From positions 1 to 62,637 of the forward strand of contig JAQWQB010000046.1 of assembly GCA_029245065.1 (NCBI GenBank): DNA of 62,637 nt. Reading direction: 5' to 3'. The position numbers and the translations under genes were made by a program. Positions 53,734 through 62,591 of the stretch are shown here, piece by piece. The stretch comes from Flavobacteriales bacterium (GTDB lineage: Bacteria; Bacteroidota; Bacteroidia; Flavobacteriales_D; Sanyastnellaceae). Below the pieces are notes generated by a model. That model saw only the letters and a list, made by a program, of their open reading frames with translations. It did not search any database and was not told the DNA's origin. Each line of letters begins with the position of its first letter. Within the stretch, counting starts at the first letter, position 1.

Positions 53734-55178
53734 TGCCTTCAAAACAACATAGCCTATGGGTCTGGCTTACTGCCGGACTTTTCCTCGTACTCAACACGGT
53801 GCTGATCGCTTTGGAATTCTATTTCATAGCGCTGCTACCCCTTGTTTTGTTGGTGATTTGGGCTGCTTTCATGCGGCTTGATTGGCTCATGTTATTCATT
53901 ATCGCTTGCGTCCCACTTAGCATCAATCTTGAACAGATGGATCTGGGAGGAATCGGGTTTTACCTTCCCACGGAACCTCTGTTATTTGGCGTGTTGGTCA
54001 TGTTTATCTTCAAACTCCTCAGCGGAAAAAGCATCGACAAGCGCATTCTCACACACCCCGTCAGTTATGTGCTCTATTTCTATTTGGGATGGATGACCTT
54101 GACGACCATTACCAGTGAGTATCCCCTGGTTTCACTAAAATACTTGTTTACGCGAATGTGGTTCATAGCTGGATTCTATTTCATTTTGGCTCACATTTTT
54201 CAGGACAAAAAGAATATTCAGAAGTATTTTCTCTTCTACCTTTTCCCTCTTTTTATTGTCATTATTTACACAGTCGTAAGGCATGCTGGATATGGGTTTG
54301 ACAAGGAAGCAGGACACTGGGTTATGGAACCTTTCTACAAAGACCACACATCGTATGGAGCTGTCTTAGCTATGTATTTCCCAGTTGCTGTAGGATTGCT
54401 CATTTCGCGAAAAATGAATCCATTGCTTCGTGCATTTTTGATGATTGGCTTTGTTATCCTATGCGTTGGGGTTGTGCTCTCTTATACACGAGCAGCATGG
54501 GTTTCTATTGCTGCGGTAACGGGCTTGTTGGGCCTCATGCTTCTTCGGATTAAGCTGCGAACACTGTTACTGGTCCTAGTAGGGCTCGTTTCATTCGTTT
54601 GGGTAGCGCAAGATCAGTTGTTGATTTCGCTTGAACGAAATGATCAAGATTCTTCTGATGATCTAGCTGAACACGTAGAATCTATTTCGAACGTGAGTAG
54701 TGACGCCTCCAACCTAGAACGACTCAACCGTTGGAACAGTGCGTTGGCCATGTTCGAGGAACGTCCTGTTTTTGGATGGGGACCTGGAACTTACCAGTTC
54801 GTTTATGCGCCATTCCAACGAAGTCAAGATTTAACCATCATCTCTACCAACAATGCCGACGGCGGAAATGCGCACAGCGAATACCTAGGCCCTTTGAGTG
54901 AGCAAGGCGTACTGGGAAGTTTGGCGGTTATACTATTGGTATTGGTAGTGAGCGGACTTGCTTTCAGACTAACATACAGCCTTGAATCCTACGAATTGAA
55001 GGTAATTGTCCTTTCTGTTTACTTGGGTTTGATGACTTACTTCGTCCACGGAGTCCTAAACAATTACTTGGATACGGACAAGGCCAGTGCTCCTTTTTGG
55101 GGCTTCATAGCTGTACTTGTTGCCATTGACGTTTTCCATTCGAAGAAAACACCGGAACTGGAAAAAGAAGTTGATTAG
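53733..55178 (+). CDS. O-antigen ligase / Wzy-type polymerase family protein
   Basis: 481 residues, about 10-12 membrane helices, cytoplasmic membrane. The large extracytoplasmic loop contains FEERPVFGWGPGTYQF and NAHSEYLGPLSEQG, the Wzy_C/WaaL hallmark with a conserved His. The Ser/Asp-rich stretch just before (NDQDSSDDLAEHVES) is loop-like. Between ligase and polymerase the sequence does not decide; adjacency to wzx and wzz favours a polymerase. Its stop overlaps the SpoIIE-type gene stop by 4 nt. Confidence 0.88.
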   Translation: MPSKQHSLWVWLTAGLFLVLNTVLIALEFYFIALLPLVLLVIWAAFMRLDWLMLFIIACVPLSINLEQMDLGGIGFYLPTEPLLFGVLVMFIFKLLSGKSIDKRILTHPVSYVLYFYLGWMTLTTITSEYPLVSLKYLFTRMWFIAGFYFILAHIFQDKKNIQKYFLFYLFPLFIVIIYTVVRHAGYGFDKEAGHWVMEPFYKDHTSYGAVLAMYFPVAVGLLISRKMNPLLRAFLMIGFVILCVGVVLSYTRAAWVSIAAVTGLLGLMLLRIKLRTLLLVLVGLVSFVWVAQDQLLISLERNDQDSSDDLAEHVESISNVSSDASNLERLNRWNSALAMFEERPVFGWGPGTYQFVYAPFQRSQDLTIISTNNADGGNAHSEYLGPLSEQGVLGSLAVILLVLVVSGLAFRLTYSLESYELKVIVLSVYLGLMTYFVHGVLNNYLDTDKASAPFWGFIAVLVAIDVFHSKKTPELEKEVD

Positions 55179-56404
55179 TGAAATTTACAAGTGAGCAACG
55201 CAGTGTCATCTATGAACGGCGTATCTCCTCTAAATTCATTGAAGGCAGTCAGTATTTTTGCATTCAATTCTTCTGAGTTATCCGTCACATTCTCGCCTCC
55301 TATTGAAGCCAACTTATCTACCCCAAATTCTTCATTGGATGCGTTCTCCTGTTCAACCAACCCATCAGTATAACAAATCACAACGCTGTTCTTATCGAGG
55401 GTAAGCACCCCTTCTTTGATGGTAGGAATTTCGTCGAACATCCCTAACCCTATCGAACCAAGTGATAGCAACTCATTGGAGCCATCTGGATGAATGAGAA
55501 TTGGCGGATTGTGTCCGCAATTGATGTACCTGAGCTCCCTGGTTTTCGGGTCGAATGTGGCAATGAAGAGCGTGATGTATTTCTCACCCATTGCACTAAC
55601 CATAACCCGTTCATTCAAATTACTGACAACATCCGGAAGTTGAAGATCGAGGTACTTGAAAATCCCCATCAAATAGGCTTGAAAGTTCGCCATCAAAAAT
55701 GCTGCTGACACCCCCTTTCCAGAAACATCGGCCATGCAACACATAACTCTTCCATCTTCGAGTTCGATGAAATCGTAGTAGTCTCCTCCCACTTGTAGGT
55801 GTGGCTTATAAATGGCAGAAACATCGTAATTCTCGTCTTGCGGTAGTCCTGCAGGAACAAGCATGCTCTGCATTTCTGCCGCTATCTCAAGCTCCTTACT
55901 AATTCGAACCTGCCTTAGATTCTCCTCTGCCAGACGTTTGTTCTGAATGGCTACTAGGATAATATTGGTAATAGTTTGAATGTAGCGCATGTGCTTGATC
56001 ACAGGACTCGTTCCGCGCTTGTCTTCTTCAACATCTCCCACCAAAATAAAGGCAATGGGCACCTCTTCATTCAACACCGGAATCACGATGTCAAAAGCTT
56101 CTTGTCTTCCACTTGCAGACAAACTAAATGTACCCGTATTCTTTATGTCGAAAATACTTGAATCCTCAATATCTTCTGGCTGCCCCTCTATGCCGAAAAA
56201 GTGCATTGCGTGCCAATTTGAGTTGTATCCGTAGAGCACTAGTTTTTCAATGCCGAGATGGGTTTCTAGGATATCTTGGTAGAGGTCGAAAAGGGCCGCC
56301 ACTTCAAAATTTGAATTGATGGCATGGGTAATTTCAAGAAGCTTTTCTAGCTTGAAATTCGACAATCTATGTCGCTTCTTATTTATGTTCTTTTCGATCC
56401 CCAT
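55175..56404 (-). CDS. SpoIIE-type (RsbU-like) serine phosphatase with GAF-like domain
   Basis: PP2C-family phosphatase of the partner-switching type. 409 residues: a GAF-like sensory region at about 20-160 (KLEKLLEITHAINSNFEVAAL), a linker helix (KELEIAAEMQSMLVP), and the SpoIIE domain with metal-binding Asp residues in VGGDYYDF, CCMADVSGKGVSAAF and CYTDGL. Normally it dephosphorylates an anti-sigma-factor antagonist; no STAS or kinase gene is adjacent. It follows lpxD by 7 nt, so it is cotranscribed with efp-lpxD, an unusual pairing. No membrane segment is visible. Confidence 0.88.
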   Translation of the reverse strand: MGIEKNINKKRHRLSNFKLEKLLEITHAINSNFEVAALFDLYQDILETHLGIEKLVLYGYNSNWHAMHFFGIEGQPEDIEDSSIFDIKNTGTFSLSASGRQEAFDIVIPVLNEEVPIAFILVGDVEEDKRGTSPVIKHMRYIQTITNIILVAIQNKRLAEENLRQVRISKELEIAAEMQSMLVPAGLPQDENYDVSAIYKPHLQVGGDYYDFIELEDGRVMCCMADVSGKGVSAAFLMANFQAYLMGIFKYLDLQLPDVVSNLNERVMVSAMGEKYITLFIATFDPKTRELRYINCGHNPPILIHPDGSNELLSLGSIGLGMFDEIPTIKEGVLTLDKNSVVICYTDGLVEQENASNEEFGVDKLASIGGENVTDNSEELNAKILTAFNEFRGDTPFIDDTALLTCKFH

Positions 56405-56411
56405 GAGTTGG

Positions 56412-57341
56412 TCAACCTAACTTTTCAATGATTTGTGGAATTTTTCGAATTAAGGCCAATTCCTTGAATTTTTCTCTGGCTTCTGACGCTGGGCTTCCAA
56501 AGTACGTTTTCCCTCCTTCAATATCCTTCGAAACGCCACTTTGTCCTAGAACTACTGCTCCATCTCCGATAGTAATATCACTTGGAACACCCACCTGCCC
56601 CCAAAGAATGACATGGTTTCCAATTTGAACACAGCCAGCTATTCCCACCTGAGCGGCAAACAAACAATGCTCTCCAACAAGTGTATCATGCCCAATATGA
56701 ACCAGGTTATCTAACTTGGACCCTGCCCCTATTCGGGTAGTAGCTGACACGCCTCTGTCAACGGAACTAAGCGCACCAATTTCAACGTCATCTCCTATTT
56801 CAACACCTCCACAGGTATACATTTTATCGTAACCAGTAGGTCTTTTCTTGTAGTAGAATGCATCTCCGCCGATAACGGCATTGGGGTGTATGGTGCAACC
56901 TTCACCGATGACCACATCATCTCCAATGACCACACCTGCTTTGATTACACTGCCCGCACCGATTCGTGATCGCGCACCGATGACTGCTGTTGAATGAACT
57001 TGAGCTTCTGGACTTACCCAAGCGTTTTCTCCACGCTTCGACCCCTCAAATACTGGAGGCAAAAACATTCTAGCTATTGCATTGTAGTCTGCAAAAGGGT
57101 CTTCCGAAATCAAAAGACCTTTGCCTTCCGGGCACTCAACATCCTTGTTAATGAGAATGGTCGTAGCTGCAGAGGAAAGGGCTTTCTCGTAGTATTTCGG
57201 GTGATCGACAAAAACGAGATCACCTTCTTCAACGCGGTGAATTTCATTCAACCCAGAAACAACATGCTCACTTGCTCCAACATAGGAAAGCCCTAATTTC
57301 TTCGCAAGTTCACCTAACGTTATTGGGGAATTGAAACGCAT
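56412..57341 (-). CDS. lpxD: UDP-3-O-acylglucosamine N-acyltransferase (LpxD)
   Basis: Adds a hydroxy fatty acid to the lipid A precursor. 309 residues: an N-terminal uridine-binding domain (about 1-105), then a left-handed beta-helix of hexapeptide repeats (for example IGARSRIGAGSVIKAGVVIG). The probable catalytic His is H218 in NLVHIGHDTLVG. Compared with LpxD of about 340 residues the C-terminal helical part is short. Bacteroidota often carry a second LpxD-like gene next to efp, and this looks like that paralogue, so its substrate may differ from the main LpxD. Confidence 0.9.
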   Translation of the reverse strand: MRFNSPITLGELAKKLGLSYVGASEHVVSGLNEIHRVEEGDLVFVDHPKYYEKALSSAATTILINKDVECPEGKGLLISEDPFADYNAIARMFLPPVFEGSKRGENAWVSPEAQVHSTAVIGARSRIGAGSVIKAGVVIGDDVVIGEGCTIHPNAVIGGDAFYYKKRPTGYDKMYTCGGVEIGDDVEIGALSSVDRGVSATTRIGAGSKLDNLVHIGHDTLVGEHCLFAAQVGIAGCVQIGNHVILWGQVGVPSDITIGDGAVVLGQSGVSKDIEGGKTYFGSPASEAREKFKELALIRKIPQIIEKLG

Positions 57342-57346
57342 TGACG

Positions 57347-57913
57347 TTACTTCTTAATTCGTTCTGAATACTCTTTGGTACGGGTATCTACCTTAATCCA
57401 ATCACCTGTGTTGATGAAAAGAGGCACACGCACTTCAACACCAGTGTCAGTAGTTGCTGGCTTCATGGTGTTCGTTGCTGTATCTCCTTTGATTCCTGGT
57501 TCCGTGTAGGTAATCTCTGCTTCTACGTGGTTTGGTAGATCAACTGACAATACCTCTTCTTCCTCAGCGTGGAACATGATTTGACAATTCAGCCCATCTT
57601 TCAAAAAGTCAGGAGCATTGATCATGTGCTTGGCAATTGGAATTTGCTCATACGTAGACGCATTCATGAAGTGGTATCCTTCATCATCGTTGTATAGGTA
57701 GGTATAGTTTCTTGTTTCAATACGCACTGGCTCAATCTTAGCACTTGCATTGAAGGTATGGTCAACCACTTTTCCAGTATTGATACTCTTCAACTTCGTT
57801 CTTACGAAAGCAGGCCCTTTCCCGGGCTTTACGTGCAAGAATTCTATTACTTGCCAAAGATCATTGTTGTGCTTAATGCACAAACCATTGCGGATTTCTG
57901 ATGTATTCGCCAT
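57347..57913 (-). CDS. efp: Elongation factor P
   Basis: Relieves ribosome stalling at polyproline. 188 residues, three-domain barrel protein. The modified-lysine loop is KPGKGPAF with K32 at the tip. The middle OB-like domain shows FMNASTYEQIP and the C-terminal PFINTGDWIKVDTRTKEYSER is the EF-P signature region (INTGDxIKVDTR). It is first in an efp-lpxD-phosphatase run with 5- and 7-nt gaps. An exact -7 element lies 22 nt before the ATG. No epmA- or epmB-like gene is visible here. Confidence 0.97.
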   Translation of the reverse strand: MANTSEIRNGLCIKHNNDLWQVIEFLHVKPGKGPAFVRTKLKSINTGKVVDHTFNASAKIEPVRIETRNYTYLYNDDEGYHFMNASTYEQIPIAKHMINAPDFLKDGLNCQIMFHAEEEEVLSVDLPNHVEAEITYTEPGIKGDTATNTMKPATTDTGVEVRVPLFINTGDWIKVDTRTKEYSERIKK

Positions 57914-57935
57914 TCTAAAGTTTGTTCTATTCAGA

Positions 57936-57943
57936 CAAAAATA
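57936..57943 (-). promoter_or_regulatory. -7 element of the efp operon
   Basis: TATTTTTG on the minus strand, exact match to TAnnTTTG, 22 nt before the efp start. A -33 TTG is not seen at the usual distance. Confidence 0.4.
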
Positions 57944-57988
57944 ACGAATAGCCTATGAAATACCGATGATTCGAGAAGGATAATAATG

Positions 57989-60085
57989 TTAGAACCTCAA
58001 CCGAAGCTGAACTCTGACTTCACTTTTGGTATTTCCTTGGATCTCATTTAGACCTGAATTGATCTGAGTTGTGTCCAGATACATCCAACGGGCATACCTC
58101 AGCCAAAGATCAACTCCCTTCGCCAAATGGATTTTACTGACCACGAAAAAGCGGGATCCAGAATTGTTGTAAGCCGGAATACTGAAGAAGTACAGCACGT
58201 CATTTTCGTAAGCGTAGATTCTACTGTTGTAGCTATCTGTATCGAAGAGGGCGTAGCGCAAGGTGAAATTGATCGGTGTTCCTATCTTCTTAAAAACCAG
58301 GTCTTGGTACAAGAGGAACCCGTTTTCCCTTTCACCTCCATCGAGTTGATACCTGGTCCATTCAACACGTGTCTTAAACGTTAAGTTCGGGTGTACTTTG
58401 TAAGCAGCGTGCGCTCTAAAATTTTCTTGACTCCACTGAACCGGGAAGTCAATTGGTGCTTCCACCACTGTGGTATTTCTATTTTTTTGTCGCTTTCTCC
58501 ACCGGATGTAAAACTCGCTTCCTCTGCTTGGCTTATGTGTTAGCTGCATCAAGTATTCATGACCTGTAGTTGGCGCATCTGCTAAAAAGGAGAGCCACGG
58601 AAACTTAAATTGATCAACATAGCCCGTGAACTGCCATTTTCTGACTGGGGAAAACTCGATTCCTACATACACTCCTGATTCATTATTTGGGCGGGAGCGT
58701 TCCGCGAAAGCGCTGGCATAGGTGTTCTGAAAATCGCGGTCGAATTTTCGTTGAACAATTGCCATAGAGAGACGCTTGTCTAGCGCCATCAACAACCCAT
58801 TCACCGTTGCCATTCCGCCATTTTGACTGACAGATGTCTCGCCAAAAAAGTTCATGTTTCTGAGAATGAAGTTGTAGTCTACCCCTCCCACAAAATTCTG
58901 ACTTTGGTTGAATTCGAATTGGTTGTACAATTGCAGGTTTCGCTCTACATCAGCATCCCACTCCGAAGCAACTGCTGTGGCCCCAATGGAGAAACGGCGC
59001 GATTTGTAAGCTAAGTTTCCACCAATATGCTTTTCACCAATGGCGTCTCTGTCAAATAGTTCGTTTTCGGTTCGGTGGAAACCGCTCAATTGAAATGAAC
59101 TTACTGTCAATAACACTTCCGAATCTGTGGTGTCGTTTGCAATGATATTCGCATCGATGTCTTTTTGCGAATAAAGCAAGGTAAGCTCTGTCTTCCCTTT
59201 CCCGAGCGTAACGGCTCCTCCACGGAAGAAAAGGTTTTCATCTACTGCAGTGTATGGGCGTATTCCTATTGCATTTCGCTTTGCTGTGGTTAAAAACGGA
59301 GACTTCCCGAAGGCGAGGCCAGACCACAACGTCAGTCCCTGTCCGAACTGCGCTTGATAATCGCCCAGGGCCACTTTTCGAAGCCACCCATTATCTTCGT
59401 AGTAAACGTGCGCTGAATAAAAATCAAATCCTTGTTTTTGCGTCCCGGCAAAGAACTCTTCACCTGCATCTTTTTCCGCAGTCAGCCCAATGCTCAAGTT
59501 GTTTCGATACCTAAAACGATACCGAGTGTAAAGTTTATCAGGAGACCCTAAATAGCGTTGATTGGGGTTTTCGGCAAGCTCTTCGGGAGAGATAGCACTG
59601 AAACCTCTTTGTTCTTCGAGTACTCTTGTGTAGCGAATAAACAAGTCATGCGTTCCTTCTTCTGTTAGTCCTTTGAGCGTCCATTTTTCCGCTTCCAAAC
59701 CAGTACCAACCCTTACAAACGGCAACACAAAATAGATGGTCACCATGTCCCAACCTTTAATCGCCTGTAATTCATGAATATCCTCTAAGTCTCCAAATTC
59801 TTTCAAGTGATTGAAGAGACCTAAAATTTGAAGATCACTCAGCATGTAAAGCTGACGTAATTCTTGTTCATTGGCTTTGTTCAGGTCCAGGGGGTTATCC
59901 AATCTGAAGCTCAATTCATCAAACAGCGTTGTGTAATCCAACTCTACCCCTTCATCGAGGTTTTCGACAATGGCTTCAATGCGCTGTTCAATCATTTGCT
60001 GTTGCTGAACAGAATTGTCGTTCTGTCCGACTGAAACAATGGACCAGAGCAGGCATAAAAGAAGTACGAGACCTTTATTTACCAT
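57989..60085 (-). CDS. Helix-hairpin-helix domain outer-membrane-like protein
   Basis: 698 residues with a signal peptide (MVNKGLVLLLCLLWSIVSVG). Residues about 45-125 are helical with two HhH-like motifs (NKANEQELRQLYMLS, HLKEFGDLEDIHELQAIKGW). The remaining 570 residues are alternating amphipathic strands with aromatic ends (for example RYRFRYRNNLSIGLTAEKD), the look of an outer-membrane barrel, and the protein ends in VRVQLRLRF. Proteins with an exported HhH plus barrel are known only as uncharacterised in Bacteroidota. Its start overlaps the preceding barrel gene by 11 nt. Confidence 0.8.
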   Translation of the reverse strand: MVNKGLVLLLCLLWSIVSVGQNDNSVQQQQMIEQRIEAIVENLDEGVELDYTTLFDELSFRLDNPLDLNKANEQELRQLYMLSDLQILGLFNHLKEFGDLEDIHELQAIKGWDMVTIYFVLPFVRVGTGLEAEKWTLKGLTEEGTHDLFIRYTRVLEEQRGFSAISPEELAENPNQRYLGSPDKLYTRYRFRYRNNLSIGLTAEKDAGEEFFAGTQKQGFDFYSAHVYYEDNGWLRKVALGDYQAQFGQGLTLWSGLAFGKSPFLTTAKRNAIGIRPYTAVDENLFFRGGAVTLGKGKTELTLLYSQKDIDANIIANDTTDSEVLLTVSSFQLSGFHRTENELFDRDAIGEKHIGGNLAYKSRRFSIGATAVASEWDADVERNLQLYNQFEFNQSQNFVGGVDYNFILRNMNFFGETSVSQNGGMATVNGLLMALDKRLSMAIVQRKFDRDFQNTYASAFAERSRPNNESGVYVGIEFSPVRKWQFTGYVDQFKFPWLSFLADAPTTGHEYLMQLTHKPSRGSEFYIRWRKRQKNRNTTVVEAPIDFPVQWSQENFRAHAAYKVHPNLTFKTRVEWTRYQLDGGERENGFLLYQDLVFKKIGTPINFTLRYALFDTDSYNSRIYAYENDVLYFFSIPAYNNSGSRFFVVSKIHLAKGVDLWLRYARWMYLDTTQINSGLNEIQGNTKSEVRVQLRLRF

Positions 60086-60884
60086 GGTACGTCAGGGAAA
60101 CTTGAGGACCATAGCCCAACGTTTGTGTGCTAATTGCGGCAACATCTATTTGAAACTGGGACCATTTGTACCCCAAGCCAAATGCCAACCGAGAAGGGTT
60201 TCCAGAAGCTCCGGCACGCAGGTAAAGATTATCTACCGCCATGTACTCAACTCCTACTGCCAAGGCAAAATCTTGATCAATCCGCTTTCGAACTTCAGTT
60301 GTCAACTGCAACTTATCAGACAGCTTGTATTGCAGGCCGGCACGTAAGAATGAAGGTAAATCTTCGTCATTGAAATCAGAGAGATTGACATTGATTGGGT
60401 TGAAGACATGCACTGCCAGCATGATTTCATCATTCAATTGGTATTGCGCTCCTCCTTCGAAGGTAAAAAGAGCTGTATTTCCATACGAACCACCGAGCCA
60501 AACTCCGATGTAGTCCAATTGAACCCCCACGTCTAGCTTCTCCCCTAGTTTTCGGGCATACGCCAAACCAATTTTTTGTTTTCGGTAAGCTGTTTGGCCA
60601 TACCGAGAATAAGAAAGACCAACGACACCATCACCCAATGGGCTTGCAACGCCAAGACCTACCGTGCTCAATTCAGGCAACCCGAACCTCGACTGATAAA
60701 ACACTCCAGCGCTCAATGACTCCAAATTGGACAGGCCTGCCTGGTTCTGAAAAATAGACCACGGCCCTTGGAGTGTAGAGGAAGCGTTCGCCATTCCGGC
60801 AGATTGAGCTCCACCTTCAAATAGCTCCTGACCAATAAAGGTCACAGGCAAAAAGAGTGTAATTAGTATAATCAGGCGTTTCAT
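60075..60884 (-). CDS. PorV/FadL-like beta-barrel protein, unnamed
   Basis: 269 residues with signal peptide MKRLIILITLFLPVTFIG. The mature start GGAQSAGMANASSTLQGPWSIFQNQAGLSNLE resembles the beginning of PorV-type and UPF0164 barrels (GG...GMAxASxxL...WxxxxNPAG). About 12 strands follow (GLSYSRYGQTAYRKQKIGLAYAR, GVQLDYIGVWLG), ending in a strand with YKW and VSLTYHGK. It is coupled to the HhH barrel protein by an 11-nt overlap and probably functions with it. No partner T9SS gene is adjacent. Confidence 0.75.
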   Translation of the reverse strand: MKRLIILITLFLPVTFIGQELFEGGAQSAGMANASSTLQGPWSIFQNQAGLSNLESLSAGVFYQSRFGLPELSTVGLGVASPLGDGVVGLSYSRYGQTAYRKQKIGLAYARKLGEKLDVGVQLDYIGVWLGGSYGNTALFTFEGGAQYQLNDEIMLAVHVFNPINVNLSDFNDEDLPSFLRAGLQYKLSDKLQLTTEVRKRIDQDFALAVGVEYMAVDNLYLRAGASGNPSRLAFGLGYKWSQFQIDVAAISTQTLGYGPQVSLTYHGK

Positions 60885-61100
60885 GAAGGCGAAAATTACT
60901 CAATATCTTGAGGTAATGAAAAAGAACTCGTGCGTAAAAGAAGATTTAATACGAACTTAGTGTAAATGCACGTTTCATTTTCGATGTAACTCAATTCGTA
61001 CTTGTGCAACTTACCTTTTGATGAACAACTCTAAACAGTCTAAACAAAACGAATTCATGAAGGGTTCACACGGTTCTGCAGTTCGCGGTGCTATGGAGTC

Positions 61101-61547
61101 ATGGATACGGATGACTTGGTTCAAGAGGCCATTATGGTTGCTTTCGAGAACTTCGACTCCATTCGAGAGAAAAAAGCACTTCTGGCGTACCTGATGCGAA
61201 CAGCCATGAATGTCGTCAACACCAAATTGAGACGAAAAAAGTTTCATGGTTTTGCAGACGAAGCCGCTTTCCAGCAACTATTAAGTTTAGCGCAGGACCC
61301 TGATGTAGCGGCAGACGTAGACCTCCTTTACAAGGGACTCCGTAAGCTACCCCCTGAAATGCGTGAGTGCTTGGAGCTGTTCGAAATCGCTGGATTCAGC
61401 ATCAAAGAAATCGCTGAGATGAAAGGAGCAACTGAAAGCGCCGTTAAAGTACTGTTGCATAGAGGACGAAAGAGATTAAAGGAGGAACTCACTCCGCATC
61501 ATGCAGAGTACACGAAGCTTTTGGCCTCGTTCACCCTGTTATTTTAA
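61101..61547 (+). CDS. ECF-type RNA polymerase sigma factor, start uncertain
   Basis: 148 residues from ATG 61101. Region 2 is DTDDLVQEAIMVAFENFDSI with RRKKFHGF; region 4 is LPPEMRECLELFEIAGFSIKEIAEMKGATESAVKVLLHRGRKRLKEEL with a clear helix-turn-helix. Sigma region 2 normally begins before DDLVQEA, and the frame stays open upstream to the TAA at 61041, encoding GFTRFCSSRCYGVMD, which fits homologous N-termini. There is no ATG, GTG or TTG in that extension; ATT at 61053 is a possible start. A near-match -7 sequence TACCTTTTG (61012-61020) places transcription start near 61024. A downstream membrane gene follows 9 nt after the stop. Confidence 0.8.
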   Translation: MDTDDLVQEAIMVAFENFDSIREKKALLAYLMRTAMNVVNTKLRRKKFHGFADEAAFQQLLSLAQDPDVAADVDLLYKGLRKLPPEMRECLELFEIAGFSIKEIAEMKGATESAVKVLLHRGRKRLKEELTPHHAEYTKLLASFTLLF

Positions 61548-61556
61548 ACAACGGAT

Positions 61557-62486
61557 ATGAAGCGCTATCACAATATCGACCCTTTGTTCAATCAAGCCCG
61601 ACGGCTTCCTGTGGAAGTTAACATTGAGCAAGTACAAGGGTTTTTGGCCACGTCGGCACTACCTGCAGGTGCAAGTAAATCTTGGTTTAACTCATTTAAT
61701 TTTTATCCAATGACTGGATTAATAACTGGGAGCATTGCACTTTACATCGCCTTTTCTAGCGGAATTAACACAACTGCTGAAATTGCCGAAACCAACGCAA
61801 TCCCTCCTTCAAATGAACAAACCGTTTTCGCCGGAATAATGGCGGAAGCGGAAAATTCGTCCACGGAAATGAACGAAATTGAAATGAAAGAAGACGGTGA
61901 AATCTACCAACAATATTCTTCCGAGATGGAGGATGAGATTCAATCTGACATTCAGACTCAAGAAGAACCTGATTTATCAGCCGAAACACCAACTCCTCAG
62001 CGGCATGAAGAAACGCCAGCAGAAGGCGAACCACTTTTGGCTTTTGCCGACCCTGAATGGGAAGACTACTATTATTTGTCGCCACATGACATGGTCGGAG
62101 TGGCTCCTGATGAAGTAAATACCTCCCGGAAAATTCGGTTTCTAATTGCCGCAGATGACCTTACAGGTCAAGTGCGTGGCACCTTAGGCAAAGCAAGAGA
62201 ATACAACGTGCGCGTTTCTGAAATCAAACAAAAGCGCAAACGAAATGGCAATTTGAAACACCTTAAGGTTGCTTTTGCGGTGCCACATGAAAAACCAAAT
62301 TGCGGTTGGAAGAGTTTCCGTACGGTAGACTTAAAAGGATTCAAGACCTATGAATACGGATGGACAATTGACGCAGATGGCAACATCACAGACTTTTGGG
62401 ATAAACTCAACAACAAGGAACCCAGCGAAGTAGCCGCACCTTCTAAGTCTTGTGGACAGGTGAAATACTTCTGTAAATCAAGCTAA
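61557..62486 (+). CDS. Membrane protein cotranscribed with the ECF sigma gene (possible anti-sigma)
   Basis: 309 residues. A short cytoplasmic N-terminal part (about 1-50) precedes one membrane segment at about 51-68 (MTGLITGSIALYIAFSSG). The following stretch (about 75-170) is strongly acidic and low complexity. A basic C-terminal domain of about 120 residues ends in CGWKSFRT and SCGQVKYFCKSS. I recognise no domain. The topology and the position 9 nt after an ECF sigma factor are as expected for an anti-sigma factor, but no anti-sigma motif is visible, so this is inference. Confidence 0.65.
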   Translation: MKRYHNIDPLFNQARRLPVEVNIEQVQGFLATSALPAGASKSWFNSFNFYPMTGLITGSIALYIAFSSGINTTAEIAETNAIPPSNEQTVFAGIMAEAENSSTEMNEIEMKEDGEIYQQYSSEMEDEIQSDIQTQEEPDLSAETPTPQRHEETPAEGEPLLAFADPEWEDYYYLSPHDMVGVAPDEVNTSRKIRFLIAADDLTGQVRGTLGKAREYNVRVSEIKQKRKRNGNLKHLKVAFAVPHEKPNCGWKSFRTVDLKGFKTYEYGWTIDADGNITDFWDKLNNKEPSEVAAPSKSCGQVKYFCKSS

Positions 62487-62541
62487 TAGAATCGAAAGCC
62501 GTTTTTTTTCGTCGTCCATGATTAAAAACAATGAAAGTTTG

Positions 62542-62570
62542 TTGTGCATATCCAAAAATCCCTATCTTTG
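62542..62570 (+). promoter_or_regulatory. Promoter of tRNA-Leu, -33 TTGTG / -7 TATCTTTG
   Basis: TTGTG at 62542-62546 and TATCTTTG (exact TAnnTTTG) at 62563-62570, 21 nt apart start to start. The tRNA begins 22 nt after the -7 element. Confidence 0.75.
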
Positions 62571-62591
62571 CACCCCAAAATTCTGGGAACT

